DNA of 64,000 bases from Allodiplogaster sudhausi (taxonomy: Eukaryota; Nematoda; Chromadorea; Rhabditida; Diplogasteridae), in assembly GCA_945643635.1 (NCBI GenBank), contig CALZFC010000017.1, forward strand, positions 3,156,001 through 3,220,000. The letters run 5' to 3'. The notes beneath the pieces are model-generated. The model was not told the DNA's origin and did not search any database. It saw only the letters and a list, made by a program, of their open reading frames with translations. Positions 20,101 through 31,249 of this stretch are shown piece by piece (within the stretch, counting starts at the first letter, position 1; each line of letters starts with the position of its first letter). Position numbers and translations under genes: made by a program.

Positions 20101-22923
20101 GTATTTCTTTTACCAAATGCATAGCCGAAAAATTATGTGAAGTTTCAAATTTCCGCGTCTTTTCGCACTCTCACTGTAATCTCATCAATTCAAACTTGCA
20201 TTATGTGTTTGGTGACGGTCCTGCTTTAATGTAGATATCAACTGCCTCCTCTGAAGGATCCAAGTGACAACTCTACGGATTATCCACTTGAAGAAGAATC
20301 GGTTTGAAAAATGCAACCCATAACTAGTTAATAAGGAAAAATAAATTTTGGTAACTTGAAGAAACGCCTCAAGAATTGTCGTCGTGCTCAGCTGGAGCTT
20401 AGCGTTGATCTGCCGTCTTCGAGTGATCAGCCTGTTCGCTTTTATCTTTTTTATTATTTTTTATTATTTAAAAGCTTATATAACTCGGAATAGAAAGTAA
20501 AATTAATATTTAAAAAAAAACGTATATATGCAAGAGAACATTTTTTTCTTCAATAGGCATACCGGCGTGCTGAGCTTGCGGTCGAAATGTTCGGCGAGCT
20601 CGCCGATTGGTGCGGCGCCGACGTGGGCTTTCATCGTAAAACGAACGAGGATGAGGATGATGACGAAATATTCTTCGAGTCAAATGACACGTCAAAGTCC
20701 ACTCGAATGCCACCGGCGAAAGGACGCTTTCCGCCAATCAAGAAGATTGCCGAGCGATGGCAGAACGAAGAGAACATCAAGCAGAAGACGAGACTGGTTC
20801 AGTGACATTTTCTGGCTCATTTTATTTTTAAATAACCAAAACTCAATCTTGAATTCGCGCCTTTTTTACTGATTCAAGAGAGTATGATTTAAAGAAACGC
20901 GACTACAATGGCTAGTAAAATTCAACTAGTTTCGCGCTCCTTTAATCAAATATTGTCAATGACTTTTGTTTTTATATCCTAACTTCTTATTTTTTCCTAT
21001 AGGTTGCGATCGTGACGAACAACTTTGACTGGGGCGCAAGCATGGGCATCCTGCAGCGACTCTATCAGCCCTTCTTCGCGCACACCATCTTTTGTAGCAC
21101 CTTCTATCCGTGGCGGATTAACGAAGGTAAATGAATGAAATTGTAAACGCGGAATAGAGATCTTATTATATGAATGCATCTATGAATGAACAAAGCTAAA
21201 TATATAATTTTTAGACGGATTTCCGCCTCGGCGATCGACGTTCAGCTATGTTCACATTTCATGGCAGGAAATAAAAAATGGCATGCACGGATACGCGTGC
21301 ATGAATCGCGTCCATGAGATGCGATTGCAGAACGTCGAAGGTTTGTGACCGACTTTAAAGATGCGAATCACTCACTCTTTTAAATAACTCAGGGGCGAGC
21401 TCATTTGAATTAGAGAGACTCGAATGTAATAGGCATAAAATTCAAATTGATTAGTGTTGAGCTTCGCTGTCCGTTAAGGCAGAAAGTCGCGGAATATCAC
21501 GGACTGTTCATGAAAAAAACGAATTGCACGCTCATTCAAGGCTACGTCATGTTCTCTGATGATCTGATCTACAATCTTTGGCAGCCACTCGATGCTGGAG
21601 TACTCAATCATTGCGTTGGCATTGCCAACTCGGGAAAGTCGGTCCAATGGTGTGTCGCCTTTAAGATTTAGTCCAAATACGAAGAAAGGCTTGACCTTCA
21701 TAATAGCATGTTATAGAGCAGAAAAGTGGGTGCTCATGAAAATATGAAGAAAACACTTATCAATGCTTCAGGTGGAGGATGAGCGTGGGAATGACGGCGG
21801 CGAATAAAACCGTCGAGCTCTATCGCGGAAAGTATGCGGCAGATGCAGAGAAGCAGGCAGCCTTGGCGACATATGCTGATGGGGTCAGTCAATACCCCTT
21901 TCAGAAACTAGGTGTCGGTCAGGGCGGTCTGTGGCCCTTCCAACGTTCAACGACCCTTATAAAAAATAGGGGTCAATCAAAGACCAACATGAGGTGCTCC
22001 TTAAAAAGGCCAAAAAGCTAAACTTTCTTAATTCAACAAGTATGCATTTGCAGCTCTATCGTATGAATTTTACGGAAAAGAATTCAACTGAAGAAGCTCT
22101 AAAAGAGTTCACCATGCTTGATGGCTGGGCGGTGTCCGACTGGTATTACGTGCCATTGGCGAATATGTCATTTCATTACCAAGTCATGGAGGTACATACG
22201 GCTCCTTTTAAGATTTAGCCATGAGTTGTTCTGTACGCGCATATACTAGTACATTTGTATATATGTAGGTATTCTACGAAGCGCGCCTTTTTCACGAAAT
22301 TGCCGTTAACAAGCTTCTCCACACGGTTCCGCACATCAGGCGAGTTTTGGAGCATGTCTCACTGAACGCATTTGTGATAAAGATTGAAGATTAATTTAAT
22401 AACAAAAATTAATTTAATTTTAATTGAATTATCTATAATAAATCTGTTTAAAACAATTCAGCTGGCGGCCGTCGCAAACGTTCCTTTGGGGAGGCTGGCG
22501 GCACGCTTGGCACAAGTTCATGAATGCATCCCAGGTAATTCGACATTTCTAAGCTGCTACAAAATTGCTTCCGCACAGTGAATCTTCCAATTCACAATTT
22601 TTCTGTTCATTGATTGCATTAGTTAGGAACTGAATTAATGTTTATTTTTCTCACAAGGTTCTCCTTCATCCGGTCAAGATGAGCACTTTCGCCAAAATCA
22701 AAGAACGCAAGGAGCAATTTTGCAGCTCCGTTCTCAGGACGTTCATTGAGGTTATTTGGCCCTTTCTCTCTTCTATGTACATATACATATATATATTCAA
22801 GACAATCCATTTTTGTGAACCAGCTTTTTATCTACGAGTTTTTTCCATTATTTCGTTCAGGTTCTTATCGATGGAGCGCCATTCAATAATTCAGTAACCG
22901 TTTTCAAAGGATTTGCATTCTAG
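17103..22923 (+). CDS. DUF288 / STELLO-like putative glycosyltransferase (type II membrane protein)
   Basis: A complete gene of about 20 exons. Exon 1 (17103-17221) encodes a short cytoplasmic head and signal-anchor helix (CVTMFLVLSAYGIFY, residues about 9-23). The catalytic-like region follows: KWIVVTSIQLPTEDVK (17341-17413), WTLVVVGDKKTPAEW (17527-17602), and 17765-17926 with DVHFLSVESQE, RKNIGYLYAIQNGA and WIYDTDDDNKPFG, whose acidic DTDDD cluster resembles a metal/nucleotide-sugar site. Later exons: 17989-18073, 18376-18454, 18518-18583, 18930-19047, 19269-19417, 19510-19583, 19649-19721, 19945-20048, 20235-20301, then about 20559-20803, 21002-21126, 21215-21340, 21470-21655, 21777-21881, 22052-22190, 22270-22340, 22462-22532, 22660-22750 and 22861-22923. 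Phases agree at every junction I checked. The 17602 donor appears to be GC rather than GT. Plant STELLO proteins are Golgi enzymes; the animal role is unclear. Lies tail to tail with the mosaic-protein gene. Confidence 0.85.
18229..18275 (+). repeat. Partial duplicate of an exon start (ghost exon)
   Basis: The acceptor and first part of the exon at 18376 (TTCTTCAGTGCCCGCCTCTTC) have a near copy here (TTCTTCAGTGCCTGACTCTT, then AATCCGTACTACTT). The copy has a TGA in the gene's reading frame a few bases after the acceptor and no visible donor. Confidence 0.75.
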
Positions 22924-23471
22924 AAATCATGGCTGTCATTTCAAATGATGATAGAATATTTTCATTTAGCATATTTGAAAAGCGTAATCGTGTTTATGCA
23001 TTTATGTACATACTACATATCTAGGTCTATAGGCTTTATTCTTTTCATCTATCTTTAAAACAAATACTAGTGTAATTAACGGACCAATGTGCTAATCAAA
23101 TGCACTCGGATCTATCATATGACAGTGTTAATTTTCGGTGCTACACAAGGTGTATGCAAGCAGATAGACATAGACAGATAAGGAACAATGTTTAGAATGC
23201 TATTTTTCAATATCCTTTACATTGCGTATTTCACAATTTAGAGCAATTTACTTCCAAAGTGCAACTAATTGCTGCCGGTCAGATGTACAAAAATTTCTGC
23301 TGCCATCCCATTTTCATTTATTTAACTTTTCTATGCTATTCATATAATTCAAGTACCAATTTTAATGATATGCCAACAATAAAAAAACTTTCATTATAAA
23401 ATATGAATTTTAGAAATTCAGTCATTCGAATAAAAAAAATTTAAATTAAAAATCAGAAGAAAAGAATAGAA
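22924..23471. other. Short intergenic gap between convergent genes
   Basis: About 550 bp of AT-rich DNA between the two stop codons. It must hold both 3' ends. AATAAA-like words occur but none stands out. Confidence 0.5.
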
Positions 23472-24489
23472 TTAATCAAATGATATTAAGTCGTCGCTGT
23501 CGTCATTGGAAGGGTTAATCGATAGTGACGGGGTCTAAAAATTTCAAATTTTGCCTCAACGACAAAACCCTTATATCACTTTGCTAAACATTAATAGTAA
23601 AAAACAAACTGAATATATATATTTATATATATATATTTGAAGTATGGATATATAAAAAAAAAGACTCACGAAGCGAGCTTTCTGAAGTTCCTCTAGCGCC
23701 GGAATTCCTCGCAGGGGTAAATGTTCCATCTAAATAGAGGAAAATGTGAGGAATGGACTGCGAGAAACATTTTGAATGTAATGCGAGGAGAAACATTTTA
23801 GTTCAGGGTCGGTTCTGATCGAAAAGGTCACCATGAATTATTAATTGAAAATTAACATTACTGAAAAGTCTGATAAAAATTGTTCAATTGAGCTGAACAT
23901 TTTGTGACATATTTTATTTTCCGGATTGGCTTTATCCACCTGCGATGGAAGCTGAGATTCATCCGGTTTCGAGTCAAACGTGATCATTGTGTCATTTCTG
24001 CTGCGGCAAGTCAACATCTCATTCTCGGTGAGTAGTGCGCGAGGTTGTAAGATCTTGTAAGATATTCACCCCAGTGGATACTTGAGAGAGCGAAAAACGG
24101 GAAGAAAGTCAAGCAACAAAGGGACATGAACAACAACAAAGAACATTAAAAGATATTTGATAAAAAAAATTAGCTGAAAAATAAATTATAAAAAAATTAT
24201 GTATGATAAAATAAAATAAAAGACTGATCAAAATAAATTTAAAGTACAAAGAATGTACAATGGCTCTCGTGCTGATCGCGCTGTTGGGCGTTCTATCGCC
24301 GTCGTTGCTCCAAGCCTCGTCCGGATAGATGCGAAGGGGATTGCCAGCTGCAGCCGAAGTCATCGTCACGATCGGCGGCGTCGAGTGCAAGACATCGGAT
24401 GGTAAGCGTTTGCGCGGCGTTAGCCTAGTGGTTAACAGATAGACGCGAGACACGAGCAACCCGGGTTCAGCGCTCCACGGTAAGCTCAC
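23472..24489 (-). other. Copy B C-terminal cytoplasmic exons (beyond the premature stops)
   Basis: The tail reads LTPRKRLPSDVLHSTPP, then IYPDEAWSNDGD, then RNDTMITFDSKPDES, ending NPSNDDSDDLISFD with a stop at 23472. Close homology to copy A shows these were exons. The copy A exon with FVPIEMHGEQSATARHR has no counterpart here. All of it lies downstream of the frameshift and stop. Confidence 0.7.
24425..24489 (-). other. 65-nt intron coinciding with an antisense tRNA-like sequence (copy B)
   Basis: On the minus strand the exon ends NRKR with donor AAAAG|GTGAGC and the next starts after CCACTAG. On the plus strand the same bases read as a tRNA-like element: A-box-like TTAGCCTAGTGGTTAA and B-box-like GGGTTCAGCGCTCC. 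The paralogous intron in copy A has identical length. Confidence 0.65.
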
Positions 24490-24585
24490 CTTTTGCGATT
24501 CAGATAGATTGCCGCCACAATGGCAGTCACAATGAGGAAGCAGCCGGCGACGATGAGCAGAATCATCAACCACGCTAAGGCGCGC
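24490..24585 (-). other. Copy B transmembrane exon
   Basis: Encodes LMILLIVAGCFLIVTAIVAA, a clear single membrane helix, followed by a basic stop-transfer NRKR. It lies downstream of the in-frame TAG, so a truncated product would not contain it. Confidence 0.75.
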
Positions 24586-24959
24586 TTGACTGATGATTAT
24601 TTTTCTTAATTAAAAGGCTTGAAATGAGGAACAAATCTGGTATTACTTACATATATAGTGTGATTGCCATTTCTTGACGTGGTCCGATAAAACCCCACAC
24701 CATCATTAATCTGGCTATAAATAAATAAGGAGCAAACAATATAAATACACACAGCGCAGATAGTATAGCGAGGCCGCACAATCAGGCTGAACTATATTGT
24801 TTCCAATCGGCGATTAAAATGAATAAATTAATTAGCGTTTTGAATACGTAAATGAATAGATAAATACACAACCGGATCGTCGTCCTTGATACACGAGTAG
24901 ACGGGCTGGCCATCTGGCTTGGCGCAGTGGTTGCCGGGCGAGCAGGTCGGCTGCTCCTC

Positions 24960-24962
24960 CTA
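24960..24962 (-). other. In-frame TAG stop in a cysteine-rich exon of copy B
   Basis: The frame reads DLCLP-stop-EEQPTCSPGNHCAKP. Copy A has KQLCLPNEPTCPAGSYCAKP at the same place with no stop. The stop is mid-exon, so a splice shift does not readily avoid it. Confidence 0.85.
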
Positions 24963-26525
24963 CGGCAGACAGAGATCCTTGGTCGAGCAGGTAGCATAGA
25001 GCACCTCTTGGCCAGGCAAGCAATTAATGCACTTCGATTGGTTCATCGCCGGCTGCAGAAAACAAGAGATGGCTGTGCAGTCAGTCAAGCAAGTAAGAGA
25101 CAGAGAAAGAGAGAGAGAGATGGTGAGAGAAAGAGAGGGAGAAAGAGAGGGAGCTCATAAATAATAGATGAGCATGCCTGGTGCGTGCCAGGCTGACAAC
25201 GGATACAGTGATCGCTGTAGATGAAGCTGTTCGGGTTGAGGCCGCTGCATGGCAGGCTCAAGTCAACGTAAGAGTCGATCATGCAGTTCAACAATGTACA
25301 TTCCGACACAGATGTACTCCTGAAAAGGCTCGTAGTTGGAGACAAGACGAGAGAAGAAGAGGGAAGGGAGAGCAGGACATGCGCGGTAGAGCAAAGACTA
25401 GAAATGGAAGAAAAAGTTTTCGTCTCGATATTGATTTACCGAGATGAGAACTTTGGGATCGAAGAAGCTGAGAGACACGAGGATTGTCTTTACTCTCCAT
25501 TGTCTTTAGTTAGGAGCCATTTGTCAACATGTCATATCACTATCAAATCATCTACATTATACTTCTTCTAAGCCAACACCAAAAGAAGAGTTCCCAATCT
25601 CTACTTTCTTCTTTCGCTGGAGTCTTTAAATGAAGGAGCAATTCTTCATGTTTCTCGTACCTGACATCAACCGTGGTAAGTCCCTGTACGCATGGTAGGC
25701 ACTTAAAATTATTCTTGCCCTGAATAAATATGCATTATATGATATATGTAAGTCGTCAAGAATAAGTCCATCTATGCATATATGCATGAATGTACGTAAA
25801 TATGTGCATATGTATTTATGTATTTGTGTATGAATAAATATGTATGGCTAAACCTTGAAAGTTCCTTGCTCACACGGGTGGCACATAAAGTTTTCGTCCA
25901 TGCCCATTCCCGGACCACAGATGTCCACGCAATCGTTCGGACTGGTCGCATTCTCAATTCTCACTCTATACAAACTGCTTTCTAACTATTCAACTTTATT
26001 TTTTTACTTTCCAAACATCTTTGTTAAATTGAAAATTCTAAATATGTGAATGTGCATCTTTTAAGTGCGACATATGCAAAAGACATCTTCAAAATGCCAG
26101 ACCTTTATCCTCGTCGCGCCGTGTAGGCAGACTGGGCATTGCATTTGGCCGCTTTTGTCGTTGTAGTGGCCAATGCCGCACTCGACGCACTTTGTCCAGT
26201 CGTTCTCGTCGGTGTGGTAGCCCGGGCCGCAGCTACCTGCACTTCATTCTTTTTTTATTTGTCAACACTTGTAATGGGCAGGTTGTGTATCCGTTACTCG
26301 TCTTCTCCATCGAAGGCACTGTTGAGCAACTAATAATACCTACTTGTTATTATATGTATTGAGAAAAATATTGCAACCACAAATTGAAGATTGGATATAC
26401 ATATACGGTAGCACCAAAAAGTCGTACGATAACAGTCGTTCTCCTTGTTGCATCCTTTCTGATTGCCAGTAATAAAGCCGTCGCGGCACGCTGTGCAGTT
26501 ATCGCGCGTGTTGATGTGGTCGCTG

Positions 26526-26527
26526 TG
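26526..26527 (-). other. 4-bp deletion (frameshift) in a GCC2/GCC3 exon of copy B
   Basis: Copy A plus-strand sequence GTCGCTGTACGTGTCCACCG is GTCGCTGTGTTCACCG in copy B, four bases shorter in otherwise near-identical sequence. It converts CPVDTYSDEINTHDHC into an unrelated frame. Confidence 0.85.
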
Positions 26528-27698
26528 TTCACCGGGCACAGAGTGCAGCTGCCGATCGAGCCGTACGTCCCGGGTGGGCAGCGGACTTCAAAAGGGCTTT
26601 TAAACCAAAGGCCAAAATAATTTTTTTTTCTTTTTTTTTCAACAAACTCTTAGTGAAGTAACTGGGAGAACAAACTGTTTTCATGTAAAAGAGATGAAAT
26701 ATATGTACATACATATCTATGTAAGTTCTCAGCGATCTCTTCTCACTTCCGGTACTGTTAACCACTTTCTGTTCTTACAGCTCTTCTCCTTCTCTTTCTC
26801 AATCCCGTGACACATAATGTTGACTACTTTCAGATCTGCGGCCGCGTCCGCGCCGCGCCAATAAGATATAAAAACCCGGGTCGAGATACAGAGATGTACC
26901 GAGAGGGACGGGCTGAGAGCCGGCAGCCTTATTCCAGCAACCTCTCTTTCTCCCCCTTGTACGACCTCCGGAGCCCCCGACTTGCTATGCTTGTAACTGT
27001 TTGTTGTCCTGTATATACATAGATAAATGTGTCTAACTAACTTGGTGTTGTTGGGAACCTTATTAAGGTCTAGAATCATTTTGTTAGAGTGTCGGTTAGA
27101 AACGTGTCACATTTTCTGTTTAAATGCCATTTCGTTGGCGCTCAATAAGCTATGAATGAAAACTTATAATTTGAAAAGATTTTGCCGAAAAGAAAGTAGA
27201 GAAAAGTGCACGAGAGCGCTTACGACAAAGAAGCCCGTCGGGACCGAAGGAGAAGGGGTAGTCTGGATTATCGCATTTGTACGTCACTTCCAGACGGCCG
27301 GATGGGCAGAGGAGCGCAAGTTCGATTTCGCCTTCCGTTGTTCTGAATGGTGGATCAGCGAGTCGTTTAAAGATTTTGGCAATGTTCTTTCAAACTTGCA
27401 ACATTTTAAGAACCTGGTCCATAGACGCAAAAGTTGTGAAGTATTGGACTACGGTGCCAAGAGCTCACAATGAAAATCGTAGGTCGTTACGGCATACTGG
27501 AGTTATGTTTATTAGATTGTTATTATATAAACAAGGGCAATCAAAAAAACCACATTTCATCGAAATGTTATCGAACCTTGATAAAACATTCAGAAAGACG
27601 TGAACACCAGTCATGACTATCTTCAAGATCACTCAGCATGGTGATGACGTCAGTCATGGCTACCGTACTCCCCCCGAGTACCAAAGTCCCGCCGTCGT

Positions 27699-27790
27699 CA
27701 CAGAGTTCGGCGATGGCGCTGACGGCGCATGCGACTTGCTTCACAGAGTTCGGCGATGGCGCTGACGGCGCATGCGACTTGAAATCCTGC
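27699..27790 (-). other. 43-bp tandem duplication and 11-bp deletion in a copy B exon
   Basis: The plus-strand block starting CACAGAGTTCGGCGATGGCG occurs at 27699 and again at 27742 (43 bp apart). The following sequence is about 11 bp shorter than in copy A. The net change is not a multiple of three, and the exon frame meets TGA at 27741-27743. Confidence 0.85.
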
Positions 27791-28379
27791 TGCCGCAGGA
27801 AGGAAGAAAGAGATCACGTCCAATGGTCTGCCGGCTCCACTGGCCCTAACAATAGGAGTTGCGTCAATTCGGTCAATACGAGCTTTTAAAACATAACCTT
27901 ACAATTAGGTGAATATTATACAAAAATTGTAATCGCAAACAACATCATTTGATGAGACAATATTCCACTTACATATACGACCACTTTGCACAAAAATAAA
28001 GTTAAGACTATATTTTAAGAATACTTGCCAAATAGTCGCATGTGAAAAAGTCGGGAACAGAGAGTGGGTAATGCAAGTCCTTGCACTTGAATGACGCTTC
28101 CATGGCTGTGCCCACACCGACGACGGATAGCTCGGTGCTGCGAATAGGAACAACTCCTTTGAACTTTTCGAATCTTTGAACTTTTGAAATCGGTGCATGG
28201 AATTTGTACAGTGTTCTCCTATAATGGAAAGAAGAAGTCTGATTGCGAAGTCTTCAATTTCTTAGATAATACTGCCCTTTTTACCATCGGGAAAGACTAT
28301 TGTACTGCGAAAAATTTGCTAGCCAAACTGGATTGGACTTCGAATTTCCGACGGGCTCCTAAACTGACATCGTTGCGTT

Positions 28380-28900
28380 TTCCGGCGCCTCAGGGAAGCG
28401 GCATGCGAACGGTTGGACAAAAACGTTGAAGGCGCATGTCGCCGTGTTGCCTGCAGCATCCGCTGCCATGTAGACAACGTCGAATTCGCCCCTAAGATGG
28501 AAATTTGCCAAATTTGAACAGAATTTATTCTTCATTAATCTGTTTAAGCTTCAAATTAGAATTTTTCAAACTGTAGAAATTTTGCAAAATCTATAAGATT
28601 TTAGAAAAGTATGACAATAAAATTCTTCTTCAAGAATTTTCGGAGTTACGCGATGTTCACACTTCTTTCAAAAATAAAGAAAGAAACGATGAAAAGTGAT
28701 AAAGCGAAACGAACCAAGGAAACGGCCGATTAGGCAGAAAGTTGCTGGAGACGCTCGTGACTTGGATGTTGTCGACAAACGTCGGCTCCTTCCACGTCAC
28801 AATCGTGAGATTGCTTGCTGGCTTCGCCGTCACGATGAAGTCGCTCGGGCAGCTGACGGCGACCGGAGGGATCTTGTCTTCTGGAATCCTTCGGACCTCA
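28380..28900 (-). CDS. Copy B HYR domain exons
   Basis: CPSDFIVTAKPASNLTIVTW (near 28850) begins and VVYMAADAAGNTATCAFNVF (near 28450) ends a hyalin repeat, an immunoglobulin-like extracellular adhesion fold. The first exon is identical to copy A at the protein level. Confidence 0.75.
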
Positions 28901-29039
28901 TTGCCATTCAGACATTTCTTTTTGTCCACTTCTGTACATAATTCTTTTTCTCCTCTTAATAGACTTCTTTCACACGAACAGGTATGTATGTACATACATA
29001 CATACATAAATAAGGCTATGATAGCGATAATCTTCTCTG

Positions 29040-29775
29040 CCTGCTGTTCCACTTCCGCATCAGCAACGTCCCCCCTCCTTCACCGAACTGACTCTGCCCG
29101 CCGCAGACGTCGTTTCCCGGAAAGCAGAGTGCGTTTTCGCAGAGTGGCGGTAGAATGACGTCATCGGGCGCGAAGAGCTCGACGAGCGCGCGCCACGCGA
29201 TTCCCTTCTCGCCCGGCGTCACGGCCTTGGCGAAGGCCGAACAGTCAAAGGCCATCTGGACGATTTCGTCTTTCGACAGCGCGCGTGGATACAACTACAA
29301 GATTTACCGACGAATTTTTTTTTCGTTATTAACATTTTTTTTAATCGGTTTCATTCAGTATTTGTTCTTCCATTCATTTTCTTGATGGCCGTACAATTAG
29401 TGTTTTATTGCTCTGTTTCCGTATGTAACAAATAGGCTACCTATTGGTTTCAAGATGAAAGCGAAAGAAATGAAGCAAACATTGAATAACTACTCCCTAC
29501 ATATCTGTGCATACCATATGATAAACGAAGAATTGATTACGAATTATTCAATTTCGTGGTCAAGGCTGCCTTTTCGCCCTGGAAAAAAATGGAGACGCGC
29601 CTCGATGTGGTTGAGCTCGCCGACGAAGGGCGAAGCGGCCGATGAATCGAGAGAGGGCGCCAGTTGAATGCGTGAGCCGTCCAGCGAGCGTACGGAGCCG
29701 GTAATGAGCGCCGGCTGCGAAGTGAACACGCCGTTCACTGCGACACGCCATCGCCCGCCATCATACACGAGGCAA
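29040..29775 (-). CDS. Copy B laminin-G/pentraxin-like domain, C-terminal part only
   Basis: Exons at about 29770-29560 (GGRWRVAVNGVFTSQPALIT ... FVGELNHIEARL) and 29294-29040 (LYPRALSKDEIVQMAFDC ... CFPGNDVCGG) match copy A. The two copy A exons that start this concanavalin-like domain are absent, so the fold would be incomplete. Confidence 0.7.
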
Positions 29776-29879
29776 ATCTACAAGGAATGGCGGGAAAGAT
29801 TAAAGATTTAAATGTTTTTTTTGTTATATTTCTAGCTATTTTCTTTTCTACAATTTTCATTTTAATTGGTTCCTTACAC

Positions 29880-30900
29880 ATACAGTGGCGCTCATAAAAA
29901 CTGGGAATTCATGTTTTCTGAACATAACTTTTTTAAAGATTGGAGAATTTAAATGAAATTTTCAGGGTTACCTACTTCTTTACCTTGTTAGGAATCAATT
30001 AGCACATTATTCGTTTCATTGACCAAACTATTGATCGAGAAAAAATCAATAACTTAGAATCGTAAGAACTGCACATTTAGACGCGCAGGACAGAATAATT
30101 TATTTCTTTGATCTTTTTTTAGTTTTTTATTGGATAGATGGCTAGTTGCATTGCAGAAGGTCCCATTGATAACTTTTTGATCTATTATTGATTTATTCCC
30201 GTTCTGCTACATGCTGCCTGCCTTCAGTTCGCGATTCATGCACCCGGCCTGATATGCAGAAGGTTCAGTAGGACAAAAGCGATCATTTACTACTATGGCT
30301 ATAGTGTTTATGATTTTAACATGTTCTAAGAGTATCAGTGAAAAACCTATTCAGATGGTTAGTTAAGCTGTGAAAATTATATGCTCATTAGATCAACCCC
30401 CTAACCATAAGAACACTGCGGTCTACTTTGGCCCGTAGTCCAAATGTACTTAAAGTGATGCAGTTCCGGGGTCCGTGTTTTTAAAAACGGTTTTCTCTAT
30501 CTTAAATGAAAGATACTAGATTTTTATATATTGGGCAGCCTTCGTTCATCGCTGGCATCGTGAGACCTCAAGAAATCAATGAACGATTGAAGAGCTCTAT
30601 GAAGTGACAAATGGCCATATCTGACATCAGGCTATTCTAGATCAATCACAGCATTAAATTATCAAATTGGCATTTAGTCAATTGCTGAAGACAATTCTGT
30701 ATCGATTAAAGTGATTTTTTGACTAGATATTAAATTTTTCGGGTTTACTTTGCTACCTTGAAGAATACCGTACTATTCTATAGCAGGGGTACATGCAAAC
30801 GTTATTCTTTCCTTAGAGGCTTCATGACAACAGGGATGATAGAAGGTTTCCCATTATGTAAAAATCTATTAACTTTCATTTAAGGTAGGTACTCGCGCAT
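29880..30900. mobile_element. Foreign segment replacing laminin-G exons of copy B
   Basis: Alignment with copy A breaks just after 29870 and resumes near 30900 (GCATACTCGTCTCA... resembles copy A 58265). The segment opens with TACAGTGGCGCTCATAAA, similar to Tc1/mariner inverted-repeat ends, but I found no matching right end. Only short open frames. Confidence 0.45.
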
Positions 30901-31175
30901 ACTCGTCTCACTCGTTATTCTTACATTTCCCGAGCCATCGCCTTAAACAGAAATGCCATTTCTTCTTAACGGGGCCAAGGACTCAAGCTTGAATTCCCCC
31001 TCCCTCGCCTTACACAAGGGCGAGATAGCATGTGATTTGGAGAGACACGACAACAATAGTCATTAAAATTCAAAAAAGATTGCGGTTGAGTTTTGTGCTC
31101 CTATAAAGTAGTCACATAAGAAAATATAGAGGCGATATCGCCTGCTCCTTTCAACCTCATGTACCCGGACATTCT

Positions 31176-31178
31176 CTC

Positions 31179-31220
<42 letters not shown>

Positions 31221-31236
31221 CTCTCTCTCCTCTTTC
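31176..31236 (+). repeat. (CT)n microsatellite
   Basis: About 25 CT units directly downstream (gene sense) of the EGF exon. Copy A has a CT-rich tract at the same place (58590-58655). Confidence 0.9.
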
Positions 31237-31249
31237 CCTCCACTCGCCA

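Noticed and set aside
26220..26250. One-base deletion in copy B relative to copy A before SCGPGYHTDEND
   Set aside because: The difference lies just upstream of the likely acceptor (GTGCAG in B, GTGTAG in A), so it is intronic.
27846..27848. TAG at the start of a copy B exon as another premature stop
   Set aside because: Phase and the sushi pattern (TCDYL joined to GQWS) place the exon start just after this TAG, which then serves as the acceptor.
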